Assembly: GCA_000708835.1 (NCBI GenBank)
Contig: DF237079.1
Span: 62,001 to 126,000 of the forward strand
Direction: 5' to 3'
Source of the DNA: Klebsormidium nitens
Lineage: Eukaryota > Streptophyta > Klebsormidiophyceae > Klebsormidiales > Klebsormidiaceae
Length of the DNA: 64,000 nucleotides
A model generated the notes under the pieces. It saw only the letters and a list, made by a program, of their open reading frames with translations. It was not told the origin of the DNA and did not search any database. Position numbers and translations under genes: made by a program. Shown in pieces: positions 53,185 to 64,000 of the stretch; within the stretch, counting starts at the first letter, position 1; each line of letters starts with the position of its first letter.

Positions 53185-55639
53185 ATGCATACGAGCCTTC
53201 CGATGTGTGAATCGACGTCAGTTGATCAAGCCTTCGGATTCAGATCCGAAGGAATCTGGCCGGGCACGAAGTACCGGAAGGTAGAAGGTGTTCAACGCAC
53301 CGCGCAGTGCGCAGTCCACTCAGCAGTGAGCACCGTCCTCCGCATTGTGACTGGGCAGGCGGCCGGCCTGTTCCGAGCTGCTCCTTCGGATCATCGCTTC
53401 GAAGCGCCAAAGCAAGAGTTGCGATCCTCAGCCTCTGACTCGGTGGACTTGCGCTTGGCCTCCAAGCCAAAGTGCTGCTGCGATGCTGCGGCCCCTCTCT
53501 GTTGCATAGCCACGCCAATGGCGGCTGCAATTGCCAGAGCCGCAGGCATCCTGCCAGCGAATGGGGCCGCCCGGGCGGGGATCGAGGGGAGCCGCTATGA
53601 TGGCGGCAATTGCGCGGCGCTTCAGTGCAGACTGGGTGTTCCTGGTCTACCATCTGCAGAGCTCAGGATTGATAACACGCAAAGTCCTGGAGTCAGGCAG
53701 GAAGTAATCAAGCAAAAAAAGGCCCAGGCTTCAGAAAGAGTAAGGCGGAGGCAACGTACCGCAATCATTGCGGCCAGCGGTGGTGCTTCCGTCCCAATTC
53801 AGGGGGGTGGCGATGGGGGCATTGCGGGGGGTGGCGGGAGAGGTAATGGTGGGGGGAGAGGCGGGGATAGAAGCGATGGCAGTGAGTCGGCCGATGGTCC
53901 AAAATCTTCCAATCCGCTCTCTGTGATCCTAGAAGGATGGAAGGAGCGTGTGGAAGCGGACCCCTCCTTCCCATTCAAAGTCCTCACCGAGCAGGTTATT
54001 GGCGTGTCTGCTTCCGTGCTCGGTGACATGGCGGGCCGGCCTAACTTCGGCCTTTCCGAGCTCGATTTCGTGTTCTCAACCATGATCGTTGGATCCATCC
54101 TCAATTTCTCGCTGATGTACCTTTTGGCGCCGACGCTCGCGACGGCGGGGGCCACTACTTTGCCCTGGATCTTCCACAATTGTCCGCCTGGGCACATGTT
54201 TGAGCCGGGCGGCTTCAATCTGCTGCAAAGGAGCGGTAAGATGGACCGAAAAGGTTTACTTTGCTGTCCGATTTTGATCCCCTTTTTCCGCCCTCTTTGT
54301 AAGTGGCAATCGGCGCTGGTTGTTTCAGATCTCAAGCGGCAATTTGCCCTTTTCTGTGATTCTTGGAGTTGGGCGGATTCAATCTGCTGCAAAGGAGCGG
54401 TAAGACGGACCGAAAGCTTCGGTATGCTGTCCGGTCTTGGCTGCCTGGTACTGCCTCTCTTCTCCGGGGGCAATTGGCGCTGATCTTCTCAGATCTTATG
54501 CAATTGCCCTGATCTTGAGATTCTTGGACATTGATTAGCATTCATGGCGCTTCTTCTTATCTGGAAAGTCGCTGCCCTCAGAGATATCTGTCTATGACTC
54601 CAAACCGTGAGACTGCTTCGCACTTTCACTAATTGACAAGCTTCCTGCTTTCCCTTCAATTCCAGGTAGAGCATGCTGGTCTTGGAGGGCTTTTACAATA
54701 TGATCAGCTATCAAGAGGCTAACACACCGTACCTTACCAACGAGAAGTAGGCCCTACTCTTGTTCCCTGACGCAGCTTGTTGCGGTCTCGCAGGGACGTT
54801 CGTTTTCAAGGGCATCCAGTTCGCTGCCATCGGTTTCGCTGCGGGTTTGGTTGGGACAGGGATGACAAACCTGCTGCTGAAGGTGAGCGCCCATACTTTC
54901 CTTGGTGGCGTTATATGGAGCCCATTAATCTGTCCAGAAGAAAGCAATGGGATATGCCAACCTGCATCGAGGACTTTACCGCCGCAAGCTAGAGTCTGAG
55001 TAAAGGAAGGACAATCAAGAAGTGCAGCTCACGGGGATATTGCGATCAAGCCTGGTTGCTGGCTGACGATTAAGTACCGGGTGGCTCCTCTATCAGATCT
55101 CGTTCACAAAAGCCCTCATGAGCCCCAGAAGAGTTTGCATTTGGGCCAGGTCCTTCTTGCTTGCGAGTCAGCCTCTGCTACCTGTAGTCCGAATGTGACC
55201 AACTGTATGGTTCACGTTCTGGATGTCACTTTGCGCAACTAAAGTCTTGGTAAATTTTCAAGAAGTGATCTAGGCCTCAGCCCCTTCGAGCAATGGACCA
55301 GGAGAAGTTGTCCTTTCCGCTGAGGACCCGTTGTTCTTTGACGAATATTCTTTGCTCTGCCGTATGCAGCTGCGAAAGAAGATGGATCCTGACTATGATG
55401 GCAACTCGCCACCCCCCCTCGTGCTCAATGCTGCCACGTGGGCCCTCCACATGGGTCTGTCAAGTAACCTGCGGTACCAGGCTCTCAACGGGCTCGAGTT
55501 CCTCTTGGCCCCAAAGATGAATCCAAGCATCTTCAAGACTGGCGTCTTCCTTTTGCGCACGCTCAATAACGTTGGAGGAGGCGCTTCTTTCTCCATCCTA
55601 GCGAAAATGACAGGGTCCCAAAAAGCAAGAGAGCGGTAG
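53185..55639 (+). CDS. RETICULATA-related protein (DUF3411), predicted plastid
   Basis: Plant-specific plastid-envelope-associated family; RETICULATA mutants show altered leaf mesophyll, but the biochemical role is unknown. Exons 53185-54235, 54794-54882 and 55370-55639 join in phase to 469 residues. The DUF3411 core begins at about residue 240 with FKVLTEQVIGVSASVLGDMA, followed by FGLSELDFVFSTMIVGSILNF and a membrane segment. It continues with KGIQFAAIGFAAGLVGTGM (exon 2), and DYDGNSPPPLVLNAATWALH, NLRYQALNGLEFLLAP and LNNVGGGASFSILAKMTGSQ (exon 3). A Gly-rich linker precedes the core. The N-terminus is uncertain: a later ATG at 53518 gives MAAAIARAAG, a better transit peptide, and 358 residues. 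Intron 1 begins in a tandem duplication. Confidence 0.9.
54207..54534. repeat. 164-bp tandem duplication spanning a splice donor
   Basis: A segment starting GGGCGG at 54207 recurs at 54371, an offset of 164 bp. The offset holds for the identical 28-bp stretch at 54214-54241 and 54378-54405 (it includes the exon 1 donor) and again for GGCAAT at 54305 and 54469. Copies diverge between these blocks. The second donor at 54399/54400 is not in frame with the first. Confidence 0.8.
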
Positions 55640-56813
55640 GTAGAGCTCGACCTGTAGTTCGAGGAATCTTCAGACGTTTGGTGAAACAGCGAGCCTGCCC
55701 TGTGTTTGAAATAAGGTCGTGAGGTTTATTGATTACGTCACAGGTTCTTGCCTGGCCATTGATGGGCCTCAACCATCAACGTCGATTGGTGGTTGCCACA
55801 TGCAAATTCAAGGTTATGCCGCGTGGTTGACTAGAGGGATAGCAGCCCATTCCGTAGTGCACCGGTGCGCACGGGCGGCCCAGATTTTCCTCTCTTCGAC
55901 TGTGGTACAGGTCATGACTACAATTAAGCGCATCATTAGAAGGTGTGAATGTGAACTGCAACGTATGTTAGTCGGTGTAGTGACTGCGCGCAAAAGTACG
56001 CGTGGCCAGCCAATTGCGATCTATTGCATGCCAATGTCGCGGTAACATTGAACTGGCAAACCCGGGCGGCGGCGGCCATGGTCAGAATTTAAAGCCCTAT
56101 GATCTGATGTAACCTGCACCTAGCTATACTATAAGCGCGTGGCTGCAGTGTCAATCTCACGCGACGGCGGGGACGAAAACTAGCATATGTTGACCCGGAC
56201 GTACAGCGCCATGTGTGCACAGATGCACTCGACCATCATTGCATGCGTGTCAAAAAATGTAGTTAAGGCGGCTGTCACTATGGTGGCCGCTGCCGCACAC
56301 ACTCACGAGCTGGGCCCGGCCCGGCACGGGTCATGCATAAGAGCAGACAAGTACGTCCCGGCGACTGGGGCTATCGTTGTGATTGGGTGTGAACTTAATT
56401 TGTCACGAACGTTCCGCATGCAATCTCATTGCGAGAAATTTGTATGGCGCCATATCGACGCCGACATGCCAATTTGTATCTGATCTGCAACGTGCCTCAA
56501 TTGAATATCTCTGCAACTATCCAACTGATAGTTTAGTATTCCTCAATTGGAATCCAGGATATCCTCCAACCAGAATAGGAGTGGCGTTGTCAGCGAGGAG
56601 CATGGCTCAAGCTTAGCATGACCGTGTAAGGGACTGTGAGATTTTGTAACCGTCCGATTTTCGTGTAATTCAATGCAACGCCCCTACGTCTAAGCATTTC
56701 CATGCTGAGTCGGAGCAAAAGAATTTAACGAAAGGCTCAAGACGCGTCGAAATTATGCACCATAGCTTCTCGTTGATCTCGTGGTCAGAAAACTTCTTTA
56801 TAAGTGGCTCAAA
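55640..56813. other. Intergenic region
   Basis: Convergent 3' flanks of the RETICULATA-related and Ycf23 genes. Short frames have no recognisable family and no RNA gene was seen. Confidence 0.5.
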
Positions 56814-59800
56814 TCAGTGCTGTGCTAGCCTCTCCCTTGACTCCTGGCTAACGAGCCCCAAAGCATTGGCGATGGCCCGAGTGGCGGCGATCATTGCGAT
56901 GCCGCTGTTGAGTTTGTTGATGGCGGAGCCCACTCCCTGAACGATCCATGCAAGACGCGGTCAGTGAGGAGCAGTCACGCTCGCTGCAAACCTTAACGGT
57001 ACGAAAAGCACACACGACAGGATTAACCCGAACGATTCCTGCACTTTCTCACGCATCATCGAAGCAATCGGCTGCATTTCTCCTACCGTCGATCTAGATA
57101 TTGCGGACTTGTTTCTGATGACCAAGCTAGTCGTGGCAGTCTTAGCCAAGGCGCTGAGCTTAAGCCTGCGGCTGTTCTCGCTGGGCCGTGTATCCAAAGA
57201 AAGATAAGAATCAGGCGTCCGTCAGCATCTGCCGAAAAGCGGAAAGAGGCACTCACGACACCCGCGGCCCCTGCGGCAATTGCCATTGATGCCGTCACGT
57301 CGCTGATCCCGGAGGCGCACATGACAGGAATCGACACAGCCCGCGAGATGGAGTATGCGGCCGCAAGTGTTGGGGAAGCCTGCAACCCAGAAGTCCGTAG
57401 ATTGGAATTAGAGTGGATCAACTTGGATGCTCTGCTTGTCAAAGGGCCAATCACATGGATAGAAGAGTCCACCAATGAACAGTCTTCGTCTCTAAGCTGT
57501 CCCAACGCCAGAATTACGAATCACAGGAACTTTAACGGGCACTTGGAATAAGCACTTTGTTTGCGGGTTAGCCGGTACACCGAGAGGGTTTCGGTCGGAT
57601 TCTGAAGTGAATCTTATAAGGTGCCCACCTTCTCGATCATGCCCGCGACTCCGGCCTGGGTCGGGGCGGAGCTGACGCCACCCTCCGTCTGGATGATGTC
57701 GGCGCCCGCGTTTTCTAGGAGCTCCGCCAGGTGTACCTGCAAGGGAACGGGGCAGAACGTTTCGGCCACAAGAATACGCACGTCACCGGCAGATGTAAAG
57801 AGCGTGAAGTGACACGTATTCGTCATTGCACAAAAATGGCGCTGTTTTGCAACGACTGTCGCACGTAACTTTTCGGTGTGAATCATCCTTACGGACGTTT
57901 GAGCCAAACCAAGGGCGGCTAACATGAGGTCCGACTTCGGTGCACGAACAAACAGCCAGGATCTCGTAGCTCGCAACATAGACAAGAGACGTCAGTCCGC
58001 TGGCCAATTTGACGCAACCAAGCGAAGGTTACTTTGCTGTTCTAAAATCAGCGCTCATGAGATGTTTGACAACGTTTTGTTTCCGAACGTCAACCCAAAA
58101 CCTGACAAAGCAGCGGGGCCTGAGAAGACTCGAGTGCTCCTTGTGTTGAGCAATCTTCCTTCGAGTTAAGACGAGCCCAACGTGCAGGAGATGAGAAATA
58201 TCGATGTTACATCTGACGTCCTTTTTGAGAAAGTCTGCAAGTATTTCGCTTAGCTAGCATTTCAATACAAAGACTAGCCTCTCGACCAATCAAAAGGCTT
58301 ACGTATTTGTCTTCAAGAAGTTCATAGCATATGCTTCTTTGCACAACTGAGTTGTCTCACCTGGTCTGGCAGAGGGAGGGTGTGGGGCACGGTCACAGAG
58401 AGCGGGATGGTCGGCAATAGCTGCCTCGTTCTTCTCGTCAACGCCAACACCTGCAGAAGTGATGAACTCCGGGTTGCAGAGGAGAACCTCTTCTGACACA
58501 GCGGAAGTACTGGCGTTTGCCAAGCATGACAATCGAGAGCCTAAGAGATTGGGAGGATCTCGAGGCTGCTTCACATGGAATCTATATGACCAGGACAAGC
58601 TTCGAGCAGGAATGCGCAACATTTGACAGATATAAAGTCCTTCTGAAACAGCTCTTGGTTAATTGAGAGGTTTGTGACGCGCTTGACAAGATTTCTAGAA
58701 GCTAATCAGCTGCTTTTCCTAAAAACGAAGAGAATTGACGGATTCGCCCTCCTGACTGACCTCCTCAGCATCGAAGGTACGGCCCTCAGCATAGAACGGG
58801 TCGTAGTTCCCAATCTCGACCTGGAAAGAAAGTCGAGAGATTTGCGCATCAACTTTGAAGACGTGCTTCTTGGCATCGAGTCCCGATGTGCCATAATCCT
58901 TGCAGCCGGCCAACCGCAGCCGGTCATCAATTATCGACGATATCAAAACCTTTCATGTCGGAATAACCTGTACTGAAGGAAGACTCGTGTGCCTTGAACA
59001 AACATGAAGCCTTGTTCTGAACGGGCTCATAGTGGAAACCCTTGTCAACCTTTTAAATGCAGAGAGTGCAGATTGATATGGCTAGAATCTGCGGAGCTTG
59101 GGATTATTGCAACCTGTCAATATTTGCAATTTTCAGATGTTTCCACATAAGTCCTTACATCACACAGCGCCATCCCGCAAAGTCTTGTCTGTCTGAGCAG
59201 GCTTTGTGTTGGCTTCCAAGCAAATCACGAAATGGCAAAAGAATCAAGCTTCTCAGAACAGTGGCCTGAGACCATACCATGGTGGCACCCGCCGCAACAG
59301 CAGGTACGAAGAGTTCGGGCTCAACTGCGGAGACGCAGACCTACAAGAAAGAAGCCACACACATGACATGTGAGCCACGGAACGCTTTGCGCAGTAAGCT
59401 GATGCTCTTTGTCTTGGCCAAGACGGATCCGGGCAGTCAGAACGAAAGAACAGGAAGTGTTCTTACAGTTTGCGAACTCGGACAGCCTTACAAAACGACA
59501 GTCGGTTGATTGGGAGGTGTGATTGCTGAAAGACAGCCCTAGAGCAGATTGGAGCAAAAGACCAAGCTCTTTGTCCAGCTTCAAACGATGATGACACAGA
59601 GACAACTACAATGAGGCAAACATGCAACAATATCCTTGCCGCCGGTATATGGACAACATTCCGGACTCACCGGAACGCTTGTGAGGCTGCAGGCCAGCTT
59701 CACTAGCTCAGGATCGCAGGCGATGTCAACGTGTGTAGCACCACCCTGAGGGGAGGAAGGAAAACCTTAGCACAGGTATCAGGAATCATTATACAAGTTA

Positions 59801-61061
59801 GTTAGTGGACACCGGTGAGTTTTTTGTGTGTGAGGATATGAACGGGAGGATTGAGGAATGCATCGCAGCTGCGGCCTAGCGATTGCACCACCACAATTCG
59901 CGCATTACTACAAGAAGGCAGTACTGATCGGGCGCTTCCATCAATGAGCTGGTACTTACAGGACGGGTTCAAATAGAACTAGTATTCTGGGACTGGCTTC
60001 ATGAACAGCATTGTTAAGACGGCAACAGCGAGGTGTTGGGATTTAGGGAGGCCTTTGCGATCAGTGTTTGTTCGGGGAACACCAAGACCAGAGTTTTGCA
60101 CATGTCGTTAACGGCGTTCTTGGCCTCCAGTCCCCAGTACTAATAATCTTCCTTGATGACCGGAAAGCTCTCGGAAGGTGGTTGGACAACTTTGCCCCAG
60201 GAAGAAATGCGCACCTGCTCAGCCGCAGCCACAATCTCCGCCACATTCTCCCGGTTAAAGTTCTTCAGTCCCGCGATAACCTGAACCGAAGTGGGTGAAT
60301 TAAACGGTTTCATTATTGATTGCATGAAAGCTGACAACAAGCTCAAAATGTAGTTTCATTGCTTCAGGCTAACCTAAAGCTGCAGCGGGTAAAAGCTCTC
60401 AGAAAAGTCTCCCGGAAGACTGATGAGGTGCAAAGGCGGCAATGTGGTCTTCTGCTCTGTCCATTTATACACGAGGTTTTCTCTTGATGCCGCGAATCAA
60501 AGTGGTCACGCACAATTGGGTGGTCAAAACAGTAGAGTTGCACATTTTCGCACGTCATGCAGACAGCCTTACACCAACCTAAGGAGTACTGCAGTGTCTG
60601 AAAAGATGGGAGAAAAAGGATATTCTGCTTTCACCATTACCAAGCGTAGCACAAGCAAGTGCCCACTGTGTGTCTGAATTGTTTGTCTTCGGTTGGATAA
60701 GTGAGATAACTGCAAGAGGTTCTGGAGACTCGGTTCTTTCTCGCAGCATTGCAGTGACACCCTTGGCGGCAGAAGACAACCACCACTGATACATCATCAA
60801 CAAAATTCCCGGGTTGTTGCTTGCCTTGAAAGCCTTCTTCTCAGCAAACGGCCGAAGGACGTCCTGCCTCGACGGAGCATCGGCCTGCCCCGCTGACGCA
60901 GCCACATTGAGCCTGCGCAATTGGCTGATCTTCTTGATCGTCGGCGCTGGGCAGACTCTGCATCCTGCGATGCTCTGAGAGGAGCATAGGGATGCGTCGG
61001 AGACGCGAGCGAGGCTGCTGGCAGCAGAGAGAGCCTGGGTGGTCGCTGCAGAGGCCGCCAT
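56814..61061 (-). CDS. ycf23: Ycf23 protein, nuclear-encoded and plastid-targeted
   Basis: Conserved TIM-barrel-like protein of cyanobacteria and plastids, function unknown; it is plastid-encoded in red algae and nuclear in green plants. Nine exons all end in phase 0: 60825-61061, 60215-60280, 59671-59745, 59278-59340, 58761-58820, 58361-58450, 57629-57736, 57257-57379, 56814-56936, giving 314 residues. The first about 65 residues are Ala/Ser/Arg-rich, like a transit peptide. Conserved blocks follow in order: KVIAGLKNFNRENVAEIV, GGATHVDIACDPELV, VCVSAVEPELF, VEIGNYDPFYAEGRTFDAEE, LSVTVPHTLPLPDQ, AGADIIQTEGGVSS, TLAAAYSISRAVSIPVMCASGIS and GVGSAINKLN. The first intron begins GCAAGC, a GC-AG intron. 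All-phase-0 introns are unusual but consistent. Confidence 0.93.
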
Positions 61062-61697
61062 TGTGGATCTGTGCGTCCAATCTTACAAATGCTGGTACGC
61101 GATCTTGCGTGTGGAAAAAGATATTTCGAAGTGGAAATTTGGCACTTTTTGACGTCATCAAAAGTGACATCAGAGGCCTTGCGCGTCATGAGGTTGGAAT
61201 TTGCGAAACACCAGCCTCGCGGAGCGAATTCAAAGAGCTCCTAAAACAGGGCCTACCGTGCCAAGTGGAGCTTCAAGGAAGGCATGGAGGCAGCTTCTCT
61301 GCCTGTTTCACCCACTTTCAAGTTTCATCCGCAAGGTGATTCAATTCCAAGAAAATCTGAAGGTTCCTTTGATTTCCAAATTGCAATGCTGCTGCGTGCC
61401 TGTAGCTAGGGAGGCGCTCTCATCCTATTTAGGTTGTGTGAAGGGGACCTCGCTTCAGAGCAAAAGAGTTTGTTTCATGAGTGCAGAGTATTGTTGCGCA
61501 TGAATCAAGCTCGTTGAAGTTTAGAAGAAATCTAGAAGGTGGTCGTGCGGATGAATGTTTGTTAAAAGCTCAGAAGTTTTAAGCTCAGGACACGCAACCT
61601 GCAACTGAAACAACTGGTCTTCGACAAGCTCAAAGGAAACCCAAAGTCTCTTGAAAGTTGGCCATTGTGTACCGCAGTGGTGCATGCAGCAGCAATC
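61062..61697. promoter_or_regulatory. Divergent promoter region of Ycf23 and the ALS-like gene
   Basis: A 636-bp stretch between opposite start codons. TGACGTCA, a palindromic CRE/bZIP-type site, is present at 61151-61158. Regulation is inferred from the motif only. Confidence 0.4.
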
Positions 61698-64000
61698 ATG
61701 ACAGGGTCTGGAGACAACGAGCTGCCCTCAGTGAAGACTTCCGACCTCTTTGCCCGTGCTTTGGAAAATGAAGGAATCAAGTATATCTTTGGTGAGCAGC
61801 TGTCACTCAGCTCAGCCAGGGGACAGTTAGGACATCAGCATACAACTAAAAGGGCATGCTTTCTCAGTAATGCAGTAAAAAGAAAGGGTTTTGAATGAAG
61901 GCAGGTTTGACATTCCTTCTTGCAAGTAAGTTGTAGAATTTTATTGTTTGATAAGTGTAGGACTGGGTGTCACTTGACTGAGAGTATGCATCGCTAGCAT
62001 TTTTGAGGCCCAAGGTGAAGTTCCTGTCAATGCAGTGACTTCGCAAGGCGAGAAGTACCCATTTTCACCCCGCAGCATCTTCCAAATTTATCAAGAGAAA
62101 GAGTGACAAGACGTTTGGAGTCTGCTCTATCATGGGATGGACGACCTGCACTATTGTGACCCTGGTCAACCGTCTCCTCAATCTCACTTCCTTGGCAGCC
62201 ACTTCATGCAGGAAACTACAAACAACTCAAAATTCAAAGTGAAGTCCTTTTCCTCCTTTTTCTTTTTCAGGCATCCCTGGGGAGGAGAATCTGGACTTCC
62301 TCAACTCTCTCAAGGATTCCAAAATCCAACTTGTCCTGACACGCCATGAACAGGCCGCGGGCTTCATGGCTGCCACAGTTGGCCGCATCACTGGCAAGTG
62401 CGGAGTGGCGCTTTCCACCCTAGGGCCCGGTGCTACCAACTTTGCGACGGCGGCGGCATATGCTCAACTAGCGGGGTTTCCCATGCTGATGATCACAGGG
62501 CAGAAACCGATTAGGCAGAGCAAGCAGGTGAGTTAACAAGGATAAAACTTGTTAACTAAACTCCATCAATGTGGCACTAACCTGGGTTTAAAAGGGGAGA
62601 GGGTGACGAAGGAGGTACTGGTTTGACGATGGTGAAAGCAGACCTCTTCTTCTAGTGGCTGAGCTTTTGTACAACCGCCACTGGATTCTCAGGTTCTCTG
62701 GCCCTGGTCGGACACTAGCAGGCAATTGATTTGTGAGGAATTCGGTCAAGCATGGAGCTTGAGTCGGTTCCAGTATCTTAACACAGAACTAAGTTTGTTA
62801 GGCGACATATTCGGCTTTTGACTTCACCAAAGCCTTTTTCTCAAAGCTTGCCTGATGGCACATGCCAAGGTTTACGGTGCCTACGTAGTGTTTGAAACTT
62901 CAAAGACTTCACCAATAAGATAGCCACAGGTGCGTCACCTGTACACAGGTTACTTGTCAAATGGGGTCATGCCTGAAGTGATTTCTCTTCTCTTTGGTAC
63001 CAATAGCCATTTCATGTAAGAGATGCCATAGTTATTAATGGGGTCCTTTTGGATGTTGGAACAGGTGCAAACTGAGAATAAGAACTCTGATTACAGTGCT
63101 CAAGTGCTCTGAATGCTTGACTCCCCTGCATTCTAGGTCAAAAACACATCCCAAGTACCTTCTGTCTTGACTTCTTGTTCCTCTTTATGTTTGCAGGGCT
63201 CGTTCCAAATTGTGGAGATTGTGGATCTGATGAAGCAGGTGACGAAGGTGAGAAGAGGTTCTCTGCTCCTGTTCTTGAGCTCAACGATTCTATGGTTGGA
63301 TCTGAGGACTATCTAGTCCCAGCTTCATACTGTCAATACGAGATGGAAGAATTCCTGGTCTGCATACTGAAAAGGTCCTGTGAAAATTGTGACTTTGAAA
63401 CCCAGTAACTGCTCCGTAGTGAAAGTCCGGACTCAGGAAATGGTGATTCAATCGCAAGTTGCCCTTTCGCCCTGATGTGCCCCATGCAGATCAGATCCTT
63501 CTAAATACCGCGTGTTTTTGCTGATGGGATTGCATTGTCCGCCCTAAGAAATAGCAACTCGTTTCAATACCTGACACCTATTCCTTTTGATCCCTCAAGT
63601 GTTTCAAGTTCGGTTTTTCAAGTCTGTCTTCATGCACGCTTTCTACGTTCTGCCACTGACACATGCAAAACTACAGCTGTCAGTGTGAGCCTCATACTTC
63701 CTTCGTCAGCTACAAATCGGGCCTGTACTCTGCAGAAAGATAATACATTTTCATTGCCAAAGACTCCGCAAATTCTGAAGCAAGTCGGTGACGGCGACCT
63801 TGCCCCGTTGCTCGTGTGCAAGTCCATCCGCGTTGCCAAGTAAAAGCACCCCGAGGCGGTCCAACTAGAACAGAATTAGATTTTGAGCTTTTGTGCATGA
63901 GTCTCCAGCTTTGCGCCTCCCATCGCTCCGCAGTTCACGAAGCAGATAGCGGACGGCGATCGCGTGCCGTCGCTCGTGCGCGAGTCCATTCCTGTCGCCA
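61698..64000 (+). CDS. Acetolactate-synthase-like ThDP enzyme, 5' part (runs off window)
   Basis: Thiamine-diphosphate enzyme of the acetolactate-synthase superfamily; exact reaction not settled. Exons 61698-61791, 62271-62527, 63197-63247 and 63934 to beyond 64000 join in phase. The visible part is the N-terminal ThDP (PYR) domain: LFARALENEGIKYIFGIPG, then TRHEQAAGFMAATVGRITGK, in which the Glu of RHEQ is the conserved cofactor-activating residue. STLGPGATNFATAAAYAQL, MLMITGQKPIRQSKQ and FQIVEIVDLMKQVTK follow. These are closest, from memory, to bacterial acetolactate-synthase-like proteins rather than the plastid branched-chain enzyme. No transit peptide is visible. The start ATG at 61698 gives a short leader. 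An exon-like relic lies at 63771-63837. Confidence 0.85.
63771..63837 (+). pseudogene. Decayed duplicate of ALS-like exon 4
   Basis: A 67-bp stretch aligns without gaps to the start of exon 4 (63934-64000), 46 of 67 bases identical. The aligned reading, ILKQVGDGDLAPLLVCKSI, mirrors FTKQIADGDRVPSLVRESI. Its acceptor is CTCCGCAA where the real exon has CTCCGCAG, and a stop codon follows soon after the match, so it cannot be spliced as an exon in the same way. Confidence 0.75.

Overview
This is a window of nuclear DNA from a photosynthetic eukaryote, most likely a streptophyte (green-plant lineage) alga. Genes are split by GT-AG introns on both strands. The proteins are plant-type: a NAC domain, a RETICULATA-related plastid protein, a nuclear Ycf23 with a transit-peptide-like N-terminus, a reticulon with a short N-terminus, and a plant-style BAP31-like protein. 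A NAC gene together with compact GC-rich exons fits a charophyte such as Klebsormidium, but the species is inferred, not shown. I see no rRNA, tRNA, CRISPR array or intact transposon. A run of Ns (43430-43967) is an assembly gap.

Layout. 1-9000: a one-exon gene encoding three Cys/His repeats fused to a divergent NAC domain (+), then a complete ten-exon replication factor C small subunit (-). 10156-17654: an atypical dual-specificity phosphatase (+) whose first intron looks U12-type, tubulin-folding cofactor B (-), and a one-exon HicB-like protein (+). 19526-36098: an SMP/C2 lipid-transfer protein (-), a four-EF-hand protein with a likely myristoylated N-terminus (+), a reticulon (-), and the tRNA-splicing endonuclease catalytic subunit Sen2 (+). 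37215-48838: a very large 15-exon GYF-domain protein (-) with a 4EHP-binding-like motif; it holds the assembly gap. 49729-55639: a BAP31-like ER protein (+) and a RETICULATA-related protein (+), separated by repeat-rich DNA with a long inverted repeat. 56814-64000: Ycf23 (-) and the 5' part of an acetolactate-synthase-like ThDP enzyme (+) that runs off the window.

Most models were built by joining exons by hand at splice sites with matching phase and comparing with remembered family patterns; the phases close exactly for nearly all genes. The genes do not form one pathway. A loose theme is the ER and membrane contact sites (SMP/C2 protein, reticulon, BAP31-like) beside housekeeping RNA and DNA genes. 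Several neighbours are divergent pairs (TBCB/HicB-like, SMP/EF-hand, reticulon/Sen2, GYF/BAP31, Ycf23/ALS-like) with roughly 450-900 bp between start codons, so shared promoters are plausible.

Most notable: the Cys/His-repeat plus NAC architecture, the eukaryotic HicB-like gene, the U12-type intron, a decayed duplicate exon in the ALS-like gene, and a 164-bp tandem duplication that copies a splice donor in the RETICULATA-related gene.
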